Source: Symsagittifera roscoffensis
Taxonomy: Eukaryota; Xenacoelomorpha; Acoela; Convolutidae
Length of the DNA: 62,000 nucleotides
Reading direction: 5' to 3'
Assembly: GCF_963678635.1 (NCBI RefSeq)
Contig: NC_087063.1
Location: forward strand, 79,717,574 to 79,779,573
Shown piece after piece: positions 1-10,529 of this stretch. Every line of letters begins with the position of its first letter. Position 1 is the first letter of the stretch. The notes under the pieces are model-generated. The model worked only from the letters and a program-made list of their open reading frames with translations, made no database searches and was not told where the DNA came from. The position numbers and the translations under genes are program-made.

Positions 1-232
1 AATTTTCAGAAATTTTTAGTTTCAATCAAATTTTTTACTGTTTAAAAGTTTTGAATTTATACAGCTCAAAAGGAAATCCAGCTTACGTTTACATTATTAA
101 AAAAAGTACTTTTATAAATTCAAAATGTCTTAGCTAATTTTTGCCACAGAGATTTTGAATGCATTTTACGACTATAAGAAACCTCTGCTTACTTTCTTCC
201 CGGGCATGTATAATTTGCAAACACTTTGTAAA

Positions 233-237
233 GAAAA
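233..237. other. Empty target site matching the BEL/Pao insertion
   Basis: The left arm reads gaaaa once here (ttttc on the other strand). In the right arm ttttc is present on both sides of the BEL element, at 36785-36789 and 43394-43398. The left arm therefore preserves the pre-insertion state of the locus. Confidence 0.85.
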
Positions 238-900
238 CATTGAATTTTTAGAAATTGTTTGGAGGAAATTAGAAGGTTTTTCTAAGTAATAATTTTTTCT
301 TCATTTTTTCTGGGCGCAGTTATTGTACAGACAACCATAAATTACATTAAGAAAGTACATGGGCTTTCTAAACGACGTTAACAAGTTCTTCCTTGTTTTT
401 TTCCTGACCTGTGTGAGAAAAATCGTGTTTCTGGTGATAACAAAGAGAAAAACAAAAAAAGGTGGGGTGTATGGGGGAGACGAAAAAATAGTTTAGCAGT
501 TATTGAACATTTATTGAAATTGGTGGGGATATGCGCTACTACCTAATCTACAAAAATCAAGTGATGGAAAAATGGGTTCGATGCACTATAAAGTCTTAAA
601 TGGTGCTTGTGGAATCCAGTGACAAAAAATGACCGCGGAATCCACTCAGAAACAGTGGAATCCAGCGACTTTTGCTTCAAGCAACTCCAACTGCAAAAAG
701 CATTTGTATGCGGAACCCAAAATGCATTCACCTCAAAATTCGTCAATGGATTTCAATTTTTTGAAAGCTATAGCTAAGTTTCAATTTTAGCAACTAGAGC
801 TTGAATTTTGGCCTCTCGATTTCATCAGATTTCCGAATTCAAAATTTCCAGAGACAAAAATGTGGAATACAATCAAAAACTAAAGTACCAAAGCTTGGCA
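238..900. other. Non-coding, intronic relative to the left receptor copy
   Basis: No gene is visible. The reading frame at 543-746 on the minus strand is built around four copies of a short tggattccRc motif and has no recognisable domain. Its right-arm counterpart is at 36293-36478. By position this lies within the intron that follows the receptor exon. Confidence 0.5.
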
Positions 901-1892
901 TCGTAATTTAAAAGCGGTTCTCAAAACTCATCCATTTGGTGGTTTTATGCAAAGTTCGCCTTTAATAAGATCTTAATAAGTTCTTTATTAAGAAAGAATT
1001 CAAAAGCGTTGCAACAGAAACCGACAAACATAACTGATTTTGTAGAAAGTGCGACCACTTGGGCCACATCGTTTTTTGCAAGTTCAGTGACACGTCAAAT
1101 AAAATCAAAATATGAACAGCAAACGTCGAGACAATCTACATTCAAATAAAAGCCACGATTAGGAAGACATGATTCTAATTATTAGGAGGCAGCAAACATT
1201 TTAGTTGCACCCTTGAACGACAACCAAATTACAGCAGATACAAACAGTATCGGACAAGTTTTATTGATAGACCAGTCAATTGAATTGCAATCAAGAGCGA
1301 CCCAGACAGGACACAGTCAAAGTCCAACAGATGTCCGATGGCTTATAAGTCTACGACATTATATTACGACATTTTCATTATAGAAAAAACTTCGAAAACT
1401 AAACTCACAACAAAATCTTTCAACGACACATAAAAGAAATGGAAGAATTTGAATTCTTGACACCTCCACAAGATTTAAAAAAAACCTTGAGAGAGTGAAA
1501 CTACTCTTTGAAAAGTTACCCTATCTTTTTAATTGTAATAAACAGAGCAAAGCTCATAGTCGCGAGTTCCTTCATCATCAACATTTTCAACTGGACAAGG
1601 TAAATGATAACCGACATATGCAGAGAGAACAGCCTTCCGTATGAGTCTAAGTCTCTCTACAGAATGCTTTAATCGGAACAACACTCAGCGCAGACAACAC
1701 TCCACAGCCGAACAGACGGAGGTTACCCAGTCAAGCGTTCTAAGACTTAGTTGCAGCCAAACTAAAAAAATTACCAGCGTTGGCCGACAAAGGAGACAGA
1801 AAAATTTACAATATCAGAAGAAAAATGCATTTGAGGATTTGAAAAATTTGAAAAACAAAACTTTCGTACGTCTAACTTTTTGCAAACCTTAG
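900..1892 (+). pseudogene. Possible gag-like retroelement remnant (left arm)
   Basis: A cysteine-histidine motif C-x2-C-x4-H-x3-C is read at 1041-1079, one residue short of a canonical CCHC zinc knuckle. Downstream are hydrophilic, glutamine/arginine-rich frames around 1440-1620 and 1641-1892. All are interrupted by stops. The same motif and frames occur on the other arm at 35150-36050, minus. This would suit the end of a decayed gag, but no capsid, protease or RT is seen, so the call is weak. Confidence 0.3.
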
Positions 1893-3177
1893 AGAGAAAA
1901 ATTTTCTTTTGCTGAAGTGTCAAAATCAACGAAGTTTTCAAAATTTCAAAATAATATGATATAAGGCTCACATGAAGTAGGTCATTTAAATGTGTCTTAA
2001 CTCCTTCATCAAGTTTTAGGATCCCTACAAAAAATCGAATTGCTTCAAAACCCGTGTTATTGTTTTTTTTATATCTTATTTTCCTTTATCCTGGTTAAAC
2101 CGATTTTCTGCAAACAAAAATGGGAATGAATTGCGCGATTGTCACTCCAAATACCTTTCAGTTCTCAATGGAACTAATTTTTAAAACTACAAAAAAAACA
2201 TGACCTCATATTCGAAAAAAAATTGTTGCAAAAACTTTGATTTTTATCGAACATATAAAAAAAGTGAACTATGTCGCTTTTAATGGGACAATATCTATTT
2301 AAATCGAGGAACCAGTAAATTTAATTTTTTGCATTTATTTCAGTGTTTCCTTTGAAGCCAAAAACCTTAAAGAAACCTCGAGTAGCGACACATTTGATGC
2401 TTTTATTTTTCCGGATCCTTTTTATTGCAACGAAGTTTTACAAAAATTTTTTCCATAGTTACTTCAGGCAACAGAAGCCATAAATTCACCATGATTCAGT
2501 GAACAAAATTTAAAAAATTTTGGCCACCCTGTTTACAGTACTGTTTAATAGTTTCCGGATTACATTGAACGAAACTGGAATATAAAAAAAAAAACACGAA
2601 ATTAAACAAAAAATGAAAAAACGAAAAATCCATTACTTAGAAAACTACATGAATTTATATGGTGCAATTCGAGTTAGAGTTTCAGTCGAAAAGTTTGACG
2701 CTAAGACCGGTTGCAAATTTCATTAATTGCTCTGTACGAAAGTTTGGTAAATTTCATAGTAAGAAAGACACTTAGAGGATAGTAAAAAAGAATATAGTTC
2801 ATTCAAGAAGTGACCCGATAAAATTAGCCTATTTTATAATTCACTAAGAAATGAAAACAGACCCTTTTTAGTGTAAGATTGAGGAGAGCCAATTTTTTTA
2901 CCGGGTAAAATAAATTGTACCATGTTGACTTTCGTACAAATATTAGCAGACTTTGTTCTTCTCAATTTTTGTCTATTCTCAACTCAATACGAGACAAATG
3001 CGTTTAAATTGTCAATTTTCTTGGTTATGATTTTTTGCCCGATACCTTAAATCAACACTATAAGCATTTTTTAGAATCGATGCAACGGTGATCGGATGGT
3101 AGCGATTTGAGTTATTGAGAAAATTTATTAAAATTGTTCGTTTCATTCAAAATGAGACAATTAAAAAGAATTCTTAC
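1893..3177. other. Non-coding AT-rich stretch, presumed intron
   Basis: No domain-bearing frame is found on either strand. The stretch is mirrored at 33870-35150 on the right arm. It follows the splice donor of the receptor exon and is best read as intron. Confidence 0.5.
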
Positions 3178-3484
3178 GCCCATGTTGATACTCATAGTCG
3201 TTTCCAGATTTAAAATGCGGTCAATACTCGCCAGAAGAGGTATTAGGCAGCACAGGAAAATTATAAAACAATAGAAAAGGATACGTCTTCGATAAGATAG
3301 GAGAGTAGATGCGGATTCAGCTCGGACGATGATGATGTATCGCTCAATTGCAATTGCCAAAGTCAGAACCATCTGACTCCAATAAGATGCGAAATCCAGA
3401 AAATATCTCAATTGAAAAATTACAGGTGTTAAAGATTCTTTTAGGTTTATCAAGCTGATTGATTTTGTTGGATAAGACCGAAAA
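3178..3484 (-). CDS. 7TM GPCR internal exon, left-arm copy
   Basis: This 307-nt exon encodes the TM3 and TM4 part of a rhodopsin-like receptor. TM3 ends in the E-R-Y form of the DRY motif (read as AIAIERYIII), followed by a basic loop ending in RRR and a hydrophobic TM4. The exon is bounded by an AG acceptor after a pyrimidine stretch and a GTAAGA donor, both intact. The translation is identical to the right-arm exon at 33563-33869; the two differ by four synonymous changes. The partner exon holding TM5-TM7 would lie beyond the window start. Exons for TM1-TM2 were not identified. The ligand is unknown. Confidence 0.7.
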
Positions 3485-5160
3485 CTGAATTCAAGGAAAG
3501 TTGAGGTTATTAAATGCCAATGTAGGTTGTTTTAAGGTATACTTAATTATTTTTCTGACTAAAGTTTTTTTATCTCTTTTAAAAAGATGCTTTAATAATT
3601 TCTGCAAAGAGTGCTTCAACTAAAAATATTGCAAATTGTTTTTTTTTCAAGAACATTTTATTTTGTAAAATTAATGATGTTGAACTTTAGTGTGAAGTGT
3701 CATTTCAAATTTTTTCAAAGACATTGCGAAAAAATCGAACGCAGGCCAAACATACGCATGTTATCTGAAGAAAATTTAGTAATTTCGGCTAATTACTAAA
3801 AAAATTGTATATTTTCAAACCTAGTGGGCATGCATTGAAACTTATGTCAAGATAAGGCGAACAATCTGAATCAGGAAGTTAAAATGCTAATTGAACTGCA
3901 AATACAAAAGTTTATTGACAAAACTCGTGAAATAAAAAGAATTTGTTGTTAAGTTAAAAAAAACTGTATCAACAGAAGATATACGTATATACTAGCAGTA
4001 GTCTGATAAAAAGTGAAACAACGGTAACATCATGAAGCTAGCAAACTTTTTTTGCAAAATTCACTGTAGTATTTTGTTCCTTCAAGCCCGCAATAACTTC
4101 AGTGATGATCAATCCATTCTAATCTATTTATATATCTATAATCAAATAATCAAATAGACAGTTGTTGTATCATACAATTGCTGCATGAAGTAAATATTTA
4201 AATAGGTAGACTGATTTCATCGATTGGGCATCTGAAAATTGCTTTTGTTTTTTTTCTGTTTTATGTGATTTTGAAATGTTTTGCTTCTAAAACCAAGTTA
4301 AATTAGAAATTTGACGTAAAAATTTTTTGGCAGTGTTTAACTTGGCATTCTCAAGTTTGACAAAAAAAAATTTCTTCCTTCATTTTTGTATTCTTTAGCA
4401 CGTTACTGCATTCTATGTTTCTGTTCGTTGATATTTTTTATCTTCTGTGGAAAAAGTTTCTTTGCTCTGGAGCATTTCTTTTCAACTATTGTTTTTTTTG
4501 TGATAAGAGATCTGGGGATGTATTTGTTTATCACTCATGTCAAAAACTTTTATAATGATCCAAATTAAAGTTACTTCACAATACGAGGCCAACCTTTGCA
4601 CTGGCTCACAATTTCGTGTATGTATGTTCATGGATTTTAACTTTTTGTCAGAATTATCAAAAAGAATGAACGAACAAAAAAAGAACAAAGGGAGCGTCCT
4701 TTTTGCGGAATCCGCTTACAATTCACAAACTGCCAAGTTTGGACTCGTAATGTAGGACATTTTATAAGTTCATTTGAAATATATAAAATTCAGCATCTAG
4801 ATCTATGTTTTGGGCGAAGAGAAACCTGCAAGATTTCTTGTCTACGTTTTTGCCGTTGTTTTGATCCTTTAAATTGATATTTGTCAGCGTGTTAATTTTT
4901 GCTGTACAAGCTCCCTTTATTGAGAAGAAACATTTTTTGCGTGGAAAATGAAAAGTTTTCTGTTAAGATATTCTGTTTGTTTGCTTCCCTCTGAAAGAAA
5001 TAATTCCAAACATGTACGCATCACATCGTTCGTAGAAAATTGATTAGCTTACTGTACTGTGTATCAGATTTTTTTGTGTTTGAGTTTTGATTCGAGGAGA
5101 ATGCTCTCTTTCACTAAATTTTTTTGACCATTTTTTGTCCAATGAAAACTACCTGCAAGG
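3485..5160. other. Non-coding, presumed upstream intron of left receptor copy
   Basis: Only short frames lacking domains occur here, such as 4386-4755, whose mirror at 32351-32641 is read in a different frame. Mirrored at about 31880-33562. I see no exon for TM1 or TM2. Confidence 0.45.
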
Positions 5161-5179
5161 AGGTTCCACGGATAATAAT

Positions 5180-5266
5180 GGATTATAACCGATTTTTTTG
5201 GTCAAGAATGTTGCCATTATGGATCAAATTATAACTGATTTTTTTGGTGAAGAATGTTGCCATTAT
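5180..5266. repeat. Local tandem duplication, about 45 bp, left arm only
   Basis: Two consecutive copies of a segment ending gaatgttgccattat occur here (5180-5220 and 5221-5266). The right arm has a single copy near 31800-31850. This is an arm-specific expansion. Confidence 0.75.
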
Positions 5267-5822
5267 TATCGATTTTAGTTACACTTTAGGACCACACAAT
5301 CGATTGTGATCGACTAAAATCCTTTTTTAAAAACAAATGAATAGGTTTTTAATGGATGATAAAAATTTTTAATATGTGTAAACTTTTTCAACTGTTTTGC
5401 ATAATTTGCATCGTTTTCTTCGTGTCTCACAATCTAGTGGAATTTTACACTGCTAATTACTTTAAGAAAAACGATTTCCAGCACACTTTCAACACCCTTC
5501 CGTGTTGAATAGCCCAATCTTTACTCCCATCAATCAACCTGTACCACCCCCCACATTTTTATCCACCACCTTCATCACCATTAAACACCTCACCCCCTAT
5601 TCTTCTCCCTCCTAGTTTTAAACATTTTTCAAAATTTTTAAACATGGAAAAAATAAGCCAAAAAATTTTTTTTAAGCGTTAACAATTCTCCCTGATCTAA
5701 ACCTTCTCTCACTAACTTACTCACACATTAATCCATTTCCCCAAACTTAGCCCAAATTAGGAAAATAAGGAAAAAAACTAAGAACAAAACACTACAACAA
5801 ATTTTACAAGCCGATAAATTTT

Positions 5823-6110
5823 CCAAGACGGCGAGTGGTGGTGAAGTGGTTACTTATCCGCATCTTAATCGAAAGGTCGGTTTTTCGAGGCCCACCATGA
5901 GCTGTGCTCGTTGCGTGAGGGTGAATCAACATTACCCCGCCCAGAAAAATATTCAAAAAAATGCATGCAAATCTTAACCAGTGGCACAACGGCGGTTCTC
6001 CGTGAAAACCTAAACAGCTCGTATGTGGGTCCTTTGCTTTGCTTTGTGGATAAACCGTTTAAGGATAAAAATCTCAATTGAACGATTGCAAAATTCAGGT
6101 AGTGAAACTA
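5823..6110 (+). repeat. tRNA-derived SINE, left-arm copy
   Basis: The segment opens with a tRNA-like head. An A-box-like motif gtggtgaagtggttac is at about 5835-5852. A B-box-like stretch follows at 5875-5893, degraded here (ggtcggtttttcgaggccc) and better preserved in the right arm (ttcgagtccc). A non-tRNA body of about 200 bp follows. No foldable acceptor stem is evident, so it is unlikely to be a functional tRNA gene. The 3' limit is approximate. RNA polymerase III promoter boxes are typical of tRNA-derived SINEs; the assignment is an inference from the boxes. Confidence 0.5.
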
Positions 6111-6482
6111 TACATAAAAATTTGCAAAAAAAAACCAGCACCTTTGTAACAAAAACTTGGATTATTTGTACTTCATTATAATCCATTAAAAATTCCTTTG
6201 ATCCATGGTAATCATTTTAATCATTATAATCCATTATAATCCATAATAATTCGTTATAGTCTATCAAAAGGCGGCAGAAACTATTTATTTGACTCTTCTG
6301 TTCGGTTAAAAATTTTCAAATTACTTAAATTCAACTTAATGTTTGGTCCAAAATAGTTGATGTGTTCACTAAAAAAGTCACTTTTATCATCCGTGCACGT
6401 ATATCAAGAAAAAAAAATTCGGACAAAAGTGGGTTTTTGATTTCCTACGTTAAAAGAAGTTCTGTTAACCATATTAATTGAC

Positions 6483-6683
6483 TTACCGTTGTTCTATATG
6501 TATATATGTTTTTAATACTTTCCTTAAGTCAGGTATCAAGTTGCGACACAAGAAATACCAACCCTGGTAATCAGTTGAATCTTTTCTATTTTGTTGTGAC
6601 CACATTTCAGTGAAATTACATCTTATCTCTCCAAACTTTTTCTCGAAAAAAATCAATGTTTTTAGGAAACTGCTCACAAACAA
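6483..6683 (-). CDS. Exon-like conserved frame of unknown function, left arm
   Basis: This open frame of about 66 codons is nearly identical in both arms (right copy 30384-30626). It contains an N-glycosylation-type NFT, two cysteines and the segment QGWYFLCRNLIPDL. AG and GT dinucleotides bracket a core of about 42 codons, but the acceptor context differs between arms. It could be an upstream extracellular exon of the receptor, an exon of another gene, or chance. I recognise no domain. Confidence 0.25.
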   Translation of the reverse strand: MFVSSFLKTLIFFEKKFGEIRCNFTEMWSQQNRKDSTDYQGWYFLCRNLIPDLRKVLKTYIHIEQR

Positions 6684-6699
6684 ACTTCTTGAAACGCAA

Positions 6700-7500
6700 T
6701 TTAGTTTTGATCAAAATTTTTGACTGAAAAAAAAGAAGTTAGTTCTAACAATAATCTATGTGCTAAGCGCCCAATTTTGGTTATGAACACCACATGTCCA
6801 GGCACTTTGAAAACCTTGCCAAGATCTCGAAAATCCCGTATTTTATAGAAATTAATTTTTAATTATGAAAAAAACATGATTTTCAAAGAAAAGTGTAACG
6901 CTCTGAAATGGAAAAAAGCTGTGCAATGAAAAAACTATGAGAATATTTTGGTAATGGTTCAGTAGATTGAATATACATTGCAATTCCGAAAAATTTCGTA
7001 AGTACTTCAGGTTTTGGGGTTCATCATTTTTCTCCTGTGTTTGATCAAGATACGACTAATATAATAAAAAAAGAGGTAAATTACAAAGGTGATTCAATGA
7101 AGAATTGCTACTGAAGCTTAGGGGTTAAGTATGTTTCATCTGTGCAACATAGACTAAATTCATGATCCATTGAATAGTTATGACAGAAAACCTGATTACT
7201 CATATAATTTTTCTGAGAAAATTGCATACAATTAAAAGAGATGGTTCATTGATGTATCTTGACATAAAACAGAAAATAAATTGCTAGTTCTTCCATTGAA
7301 CAAAAAAGCAAAAAAAAACCTTGATAATCTCTTGATAAATCGTGAAGACAAACAGATGTTCTGTCTATTGTTTATCTATGCGCTAGTGATACAAATATCA
7401 ATGATTGTTTTTCAATTCATAAAATCCCAGTCCAGTCATCTTCAAATTTTTTCTCGGATTTTGAAATTTCTAAAAAATATTAATTGTTTATAACAATTTA
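6700..7500. other. Non-coding stretch
   Basis: I see no supported gene. Mirrored at about 29580-30380. The frame at 7281-7493 is low-complexity and not preserved as a frame on the other arm. Confidence 0.45.
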
Positions 7501-7910
7501 TCGAAGATAGCTAATGAAAAACAAAAAAAAAAATCGGTTATTAATATCAGAAAGTAGTTTTTAATTTAATTTAAATTAACAAAGTTATATAAAATCAATT
7601 GACAATTTATAAAAAGATTTATTACAAAACATAATTGTGCAAAGAAATTATAACGTAAATTTAAATAAATTAAGATAAACCAATATAAAATAAGATTACA
7701 TAAAACCAAAAAATATGATACAATGATATATTTTATCATAAAATAAAATCATAAAATATATGATAAAAAATAAAATAATGAAATATAATAAAAAATTATT
7801 ATAGAATAAATCAATAAAAAATAAAATCGTATAGAAAAAATTATAATATAATAATATAAAAAAATAATAATACAAAATAAAATAATATAAGATGAAATAA
7901 CGGGCTATAG
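7500..7910. repeat. AT-rich low-complexity block
   Basis: This is almost pure A/T, with irregular taaaataaaat- and aatataataaaa-type repeats. It marks the boundary between arm sequence and element A. The counterpart at 29050-29400 is on the other arm. Confidence 0.8.
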
Positions 7911-8810
7911 AGTATTCTCACGACGTCTCTCTGGTTGGTGATGCCAGGAGTGGGGTATAATCTTGAAGTATCTTTGTGCATAGTCTCTTTTTGTGTTCAA
8001 ACTTTTGTTTCATTTTCACTACTTGTTTTTTCTTTTTTTGTTCTGGTTGTGTCTTTTTCTCAAAAATCAAATCTTTTGGTTTGGTTTTGTCTTTCGACTT
8101 TTTTGTGTTTTTTTTACTGTGGTCTTCAAAAGAATAATTTATCCAGCTTTGATCTGGTTTTAGTCTGGTTTGGGTACCGTGGGCTTTTCTTTCTTTGTCA
8201 TGCTATTAGTTTGTGGTTTTGTGACGTTAATAAGCTGCGTTGAATATTGTAGTTTACTATATAATTCCTTCCAACCGGGTTAAAGGAAAGCTTACAATGT
8301 GTGAAAACTGGTTAGAGTTGTTATCAGTGAAAGGCAAAACTTAAATTTCGTTATTTAAACAATTCTTCGTGGGCGAGCTGTGCGATTGTGGAAAGATTTT
8401 ATGGGCGAGTGAATGATTCAAACCTTACAAAAGAAGCGTTTTGTAAAAATTTAATTACTTCTCTGAATTTATCTGCAATTTTTTATGAGTTTACTACTTT
8501 AAAATATTAGTTTTACTGCTTTTTGGGATTGAACTTTTAATTTACTGCTTGGTAAAAAGAAATTTATTGCATTGGGGGTTATCTATTAGTTTACTGCTAT
8601 TTGGGAGAAATCTACTGCTTTTTAATAATACTGCGATTTGTTAATACGAGTTTGGAATTTTTTAAAGAGAACTTTTCAATTTTTCAATCGTTTTTTGTTT
8701 GTTTGTTTTAGATGATAGTGTGATGAGACCTAATAAGAAAGTGAAACATTTATAAAAAATGGTTAGTTGTGTTTTGAATTTATTATTGTAAGATACATAA
8801 TTATACATAC
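7911..8810 (-). mobile_element. Element A, 3' non-coding end
   Basis: This lies downstream of ORF4 in element orientation and ends against the AT-rich block. It includes a stretch at 8480-8640 with repeated tttactgct units. The hydrophobic frame at 7935-8243 is the antisense shadow of a lysine-rich strand and I do not call it a gene. A 3' LTR is expected here, but it could not be matched convincingly to the 5' region at 22200-24023. Mirrored at 28128-29048. Confidence 0.4.
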
Positions 8811-10513
8811 TTAATCATCAGCAAAAAATCCATTTGAAAAAAATATCATGAATGACGTTTGATGTTGTTAGAAGTTTACCAAGTAGGCGGGTGATGTACT
8901 TAGTTTGCAGTAGTGGCCAAAGCATTTCAAGTGCTTTGATGCTCTTGTGCTCTTTATTACTTGGTGAGAATTGATGCGGTGTGTTTTGGATTAGATTATA
9001 AAGCTTATGATTATTCTTGATGGTATGAATGTATTCTAGGCTTGGGATTTCAACGGGCTGTATATATTCATGAGGAACAATTATTGGACGGGATTCATCA
9101 GCATTTAAAAATTTTGGTTAGTGGGCAGAATATGTACATTTGTCAGATAGGGTCAAACAAAATGGGAAGTTTAGGAAGAATGGTGAAGTGTATTTGGAGT
9201 TTAAAATAAATGAAATCGATGATGTGGGTTTCGTGATGGTGTATTAGTTGTGTAATGGTGTTGTATGAACTTTTAGTAAGTGTATGTGTGAGATTGTTTT
9301 GTGCCTAACTTAATTTGATGTGAGCAGTGTAAGTCACAATTTTTGGGTGTTAGGAAAGTGAAGGTTAATGAAAAATGGTTAAATTTACTGAAATAGGAGT
9401 CGTAGGCTTTCGTGCCGCGAAGTGCTGTGGTTATAATGTGATCATAATTTTTATTCATGCAGTTGATAGTTAACACATATGGTGAAATGATGAAAATTAT
9501 TTCAATTAGTTGGGGATTAGCGTTAGTATCGTCATTTGAAAAGATATCTTCATTGGGTCGTGCAATGGCGTGATCATAATGGTTAATGGAAAGTCTGCTA
9601 GCTTTTTGTGCAGTGAATTTAGTTAGTGTTTGATTTCATCCGATGGTTGTGAACTGTTTTGCGTGAAGTGCTATCGTTCGATGATAGAGCCTAATTTGAC
9701 ATAATTCATTATCATCTGGATTATTATATAGTGGGAGTGATAATGGGTTACTGAAATGATAGTATGAGGTCCATGAAAGTGTGGGAAATAACGCTTTTTC
9801 GTTAACGTATTTTGGTTGTTCGTTGTTAGGATTTGAGTGAAAGTAAGTATATTGTGGAGAAAATGGCGAGCACACTTGAGGAATTCTTTTGTGTTTGCAT
9901 GAAGTAGATGATCTATAGATGCTGGTGCTGTCGAGAGTTAGAAACGAATGGAGAATTGGGGAGTTTTCGTTTAAATACTCGGTGGGCTCGGGTTTCTCCA
10001 GTAGTGGATGGGGAGCTGGAGGATTCTGATGATGTCATGGTTTGTGAGAGATGATGAATGATGAGTGTGTTAGCGTGTTGTAAGTGTTGTTGTAGGGTTA
10101 TGAAGTTATCTAATTCGTTTTCGAGTTCAATATCGACGGGGGTAGAGTGGTCAGGTGGGTCGCTGGTCATTGGGTAGTAGATTGGGGTTGCATCTGTGTA
10201 GGAAGAAGGGGCTGAGGAAGGTTCGTTGGGGATTTGAGTATGGAGGGGTAGGAAGGAGGTTGGGAAAAAGTGAATGCGCTCGGTTCGGAGTCTGCAAATT
10301 CATCGGGGATTTCAATATCAGAGTTAATAAATTGAGAAATAGTGTGGAAAACTGTGTTCATTGAAGTTTTGTCTGAATCCATGCTTGGTGAATTGTTGGT
10401 ATATGATGGTTAAGAACAGGGAGGGAAATCAAAAAGTGGCAAGATTTGGAAGTAACCTTGGAGTTGGATGGATATGAAAGGGACCGGTTGACGGATCGAA
10501 TCTGGCGGCTCAT
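8811..10513 (-). pseudogene. Element A ORF4, unknown protein (left copy, frameshifted)
   Basis: This reading region lies directly behind env in element orientation. The start ATG at 10513 opens with MSRQ, as in the right copy (26405) and in element B (52246 and 54542). The N-terminal third is rich in Ser, Pro and Asn with acidic patches; the rest is less biased and ends near 8811. Frameshifts and stops split it into frames at 10167-10382, 9913-10170, 9636-9875 and 9273-9476. No known domain is recognised. Conservation between elements A and B in the start region and in the C-terminal region (HEYIQ followed by Pro or Leu, then VEI) argues that it was a real gene of the family. Confidence 0.55.
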
Positions 10514-10529
10514 CGTGAGCTAAATAGAT

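Noticed and set aside
543-746. 67-residue ORF with repeated tggattcc motifs
   Set aside because: It is a repeat-driven frame conserved only because the arms are similar.
5823-5910. Functional tRNA gene
   Set aside because: Box-like motifs are present but I could not fold an acceptor stem, and a SINE body follows.
7935-8243. Hydrophobic 102-residue membrane-like ORF (and its mirror 28686-29041)
   Set aside because: It is the antisense of a Lys/Asn-rich strand, is broken differently in the two arms, and has no family features.
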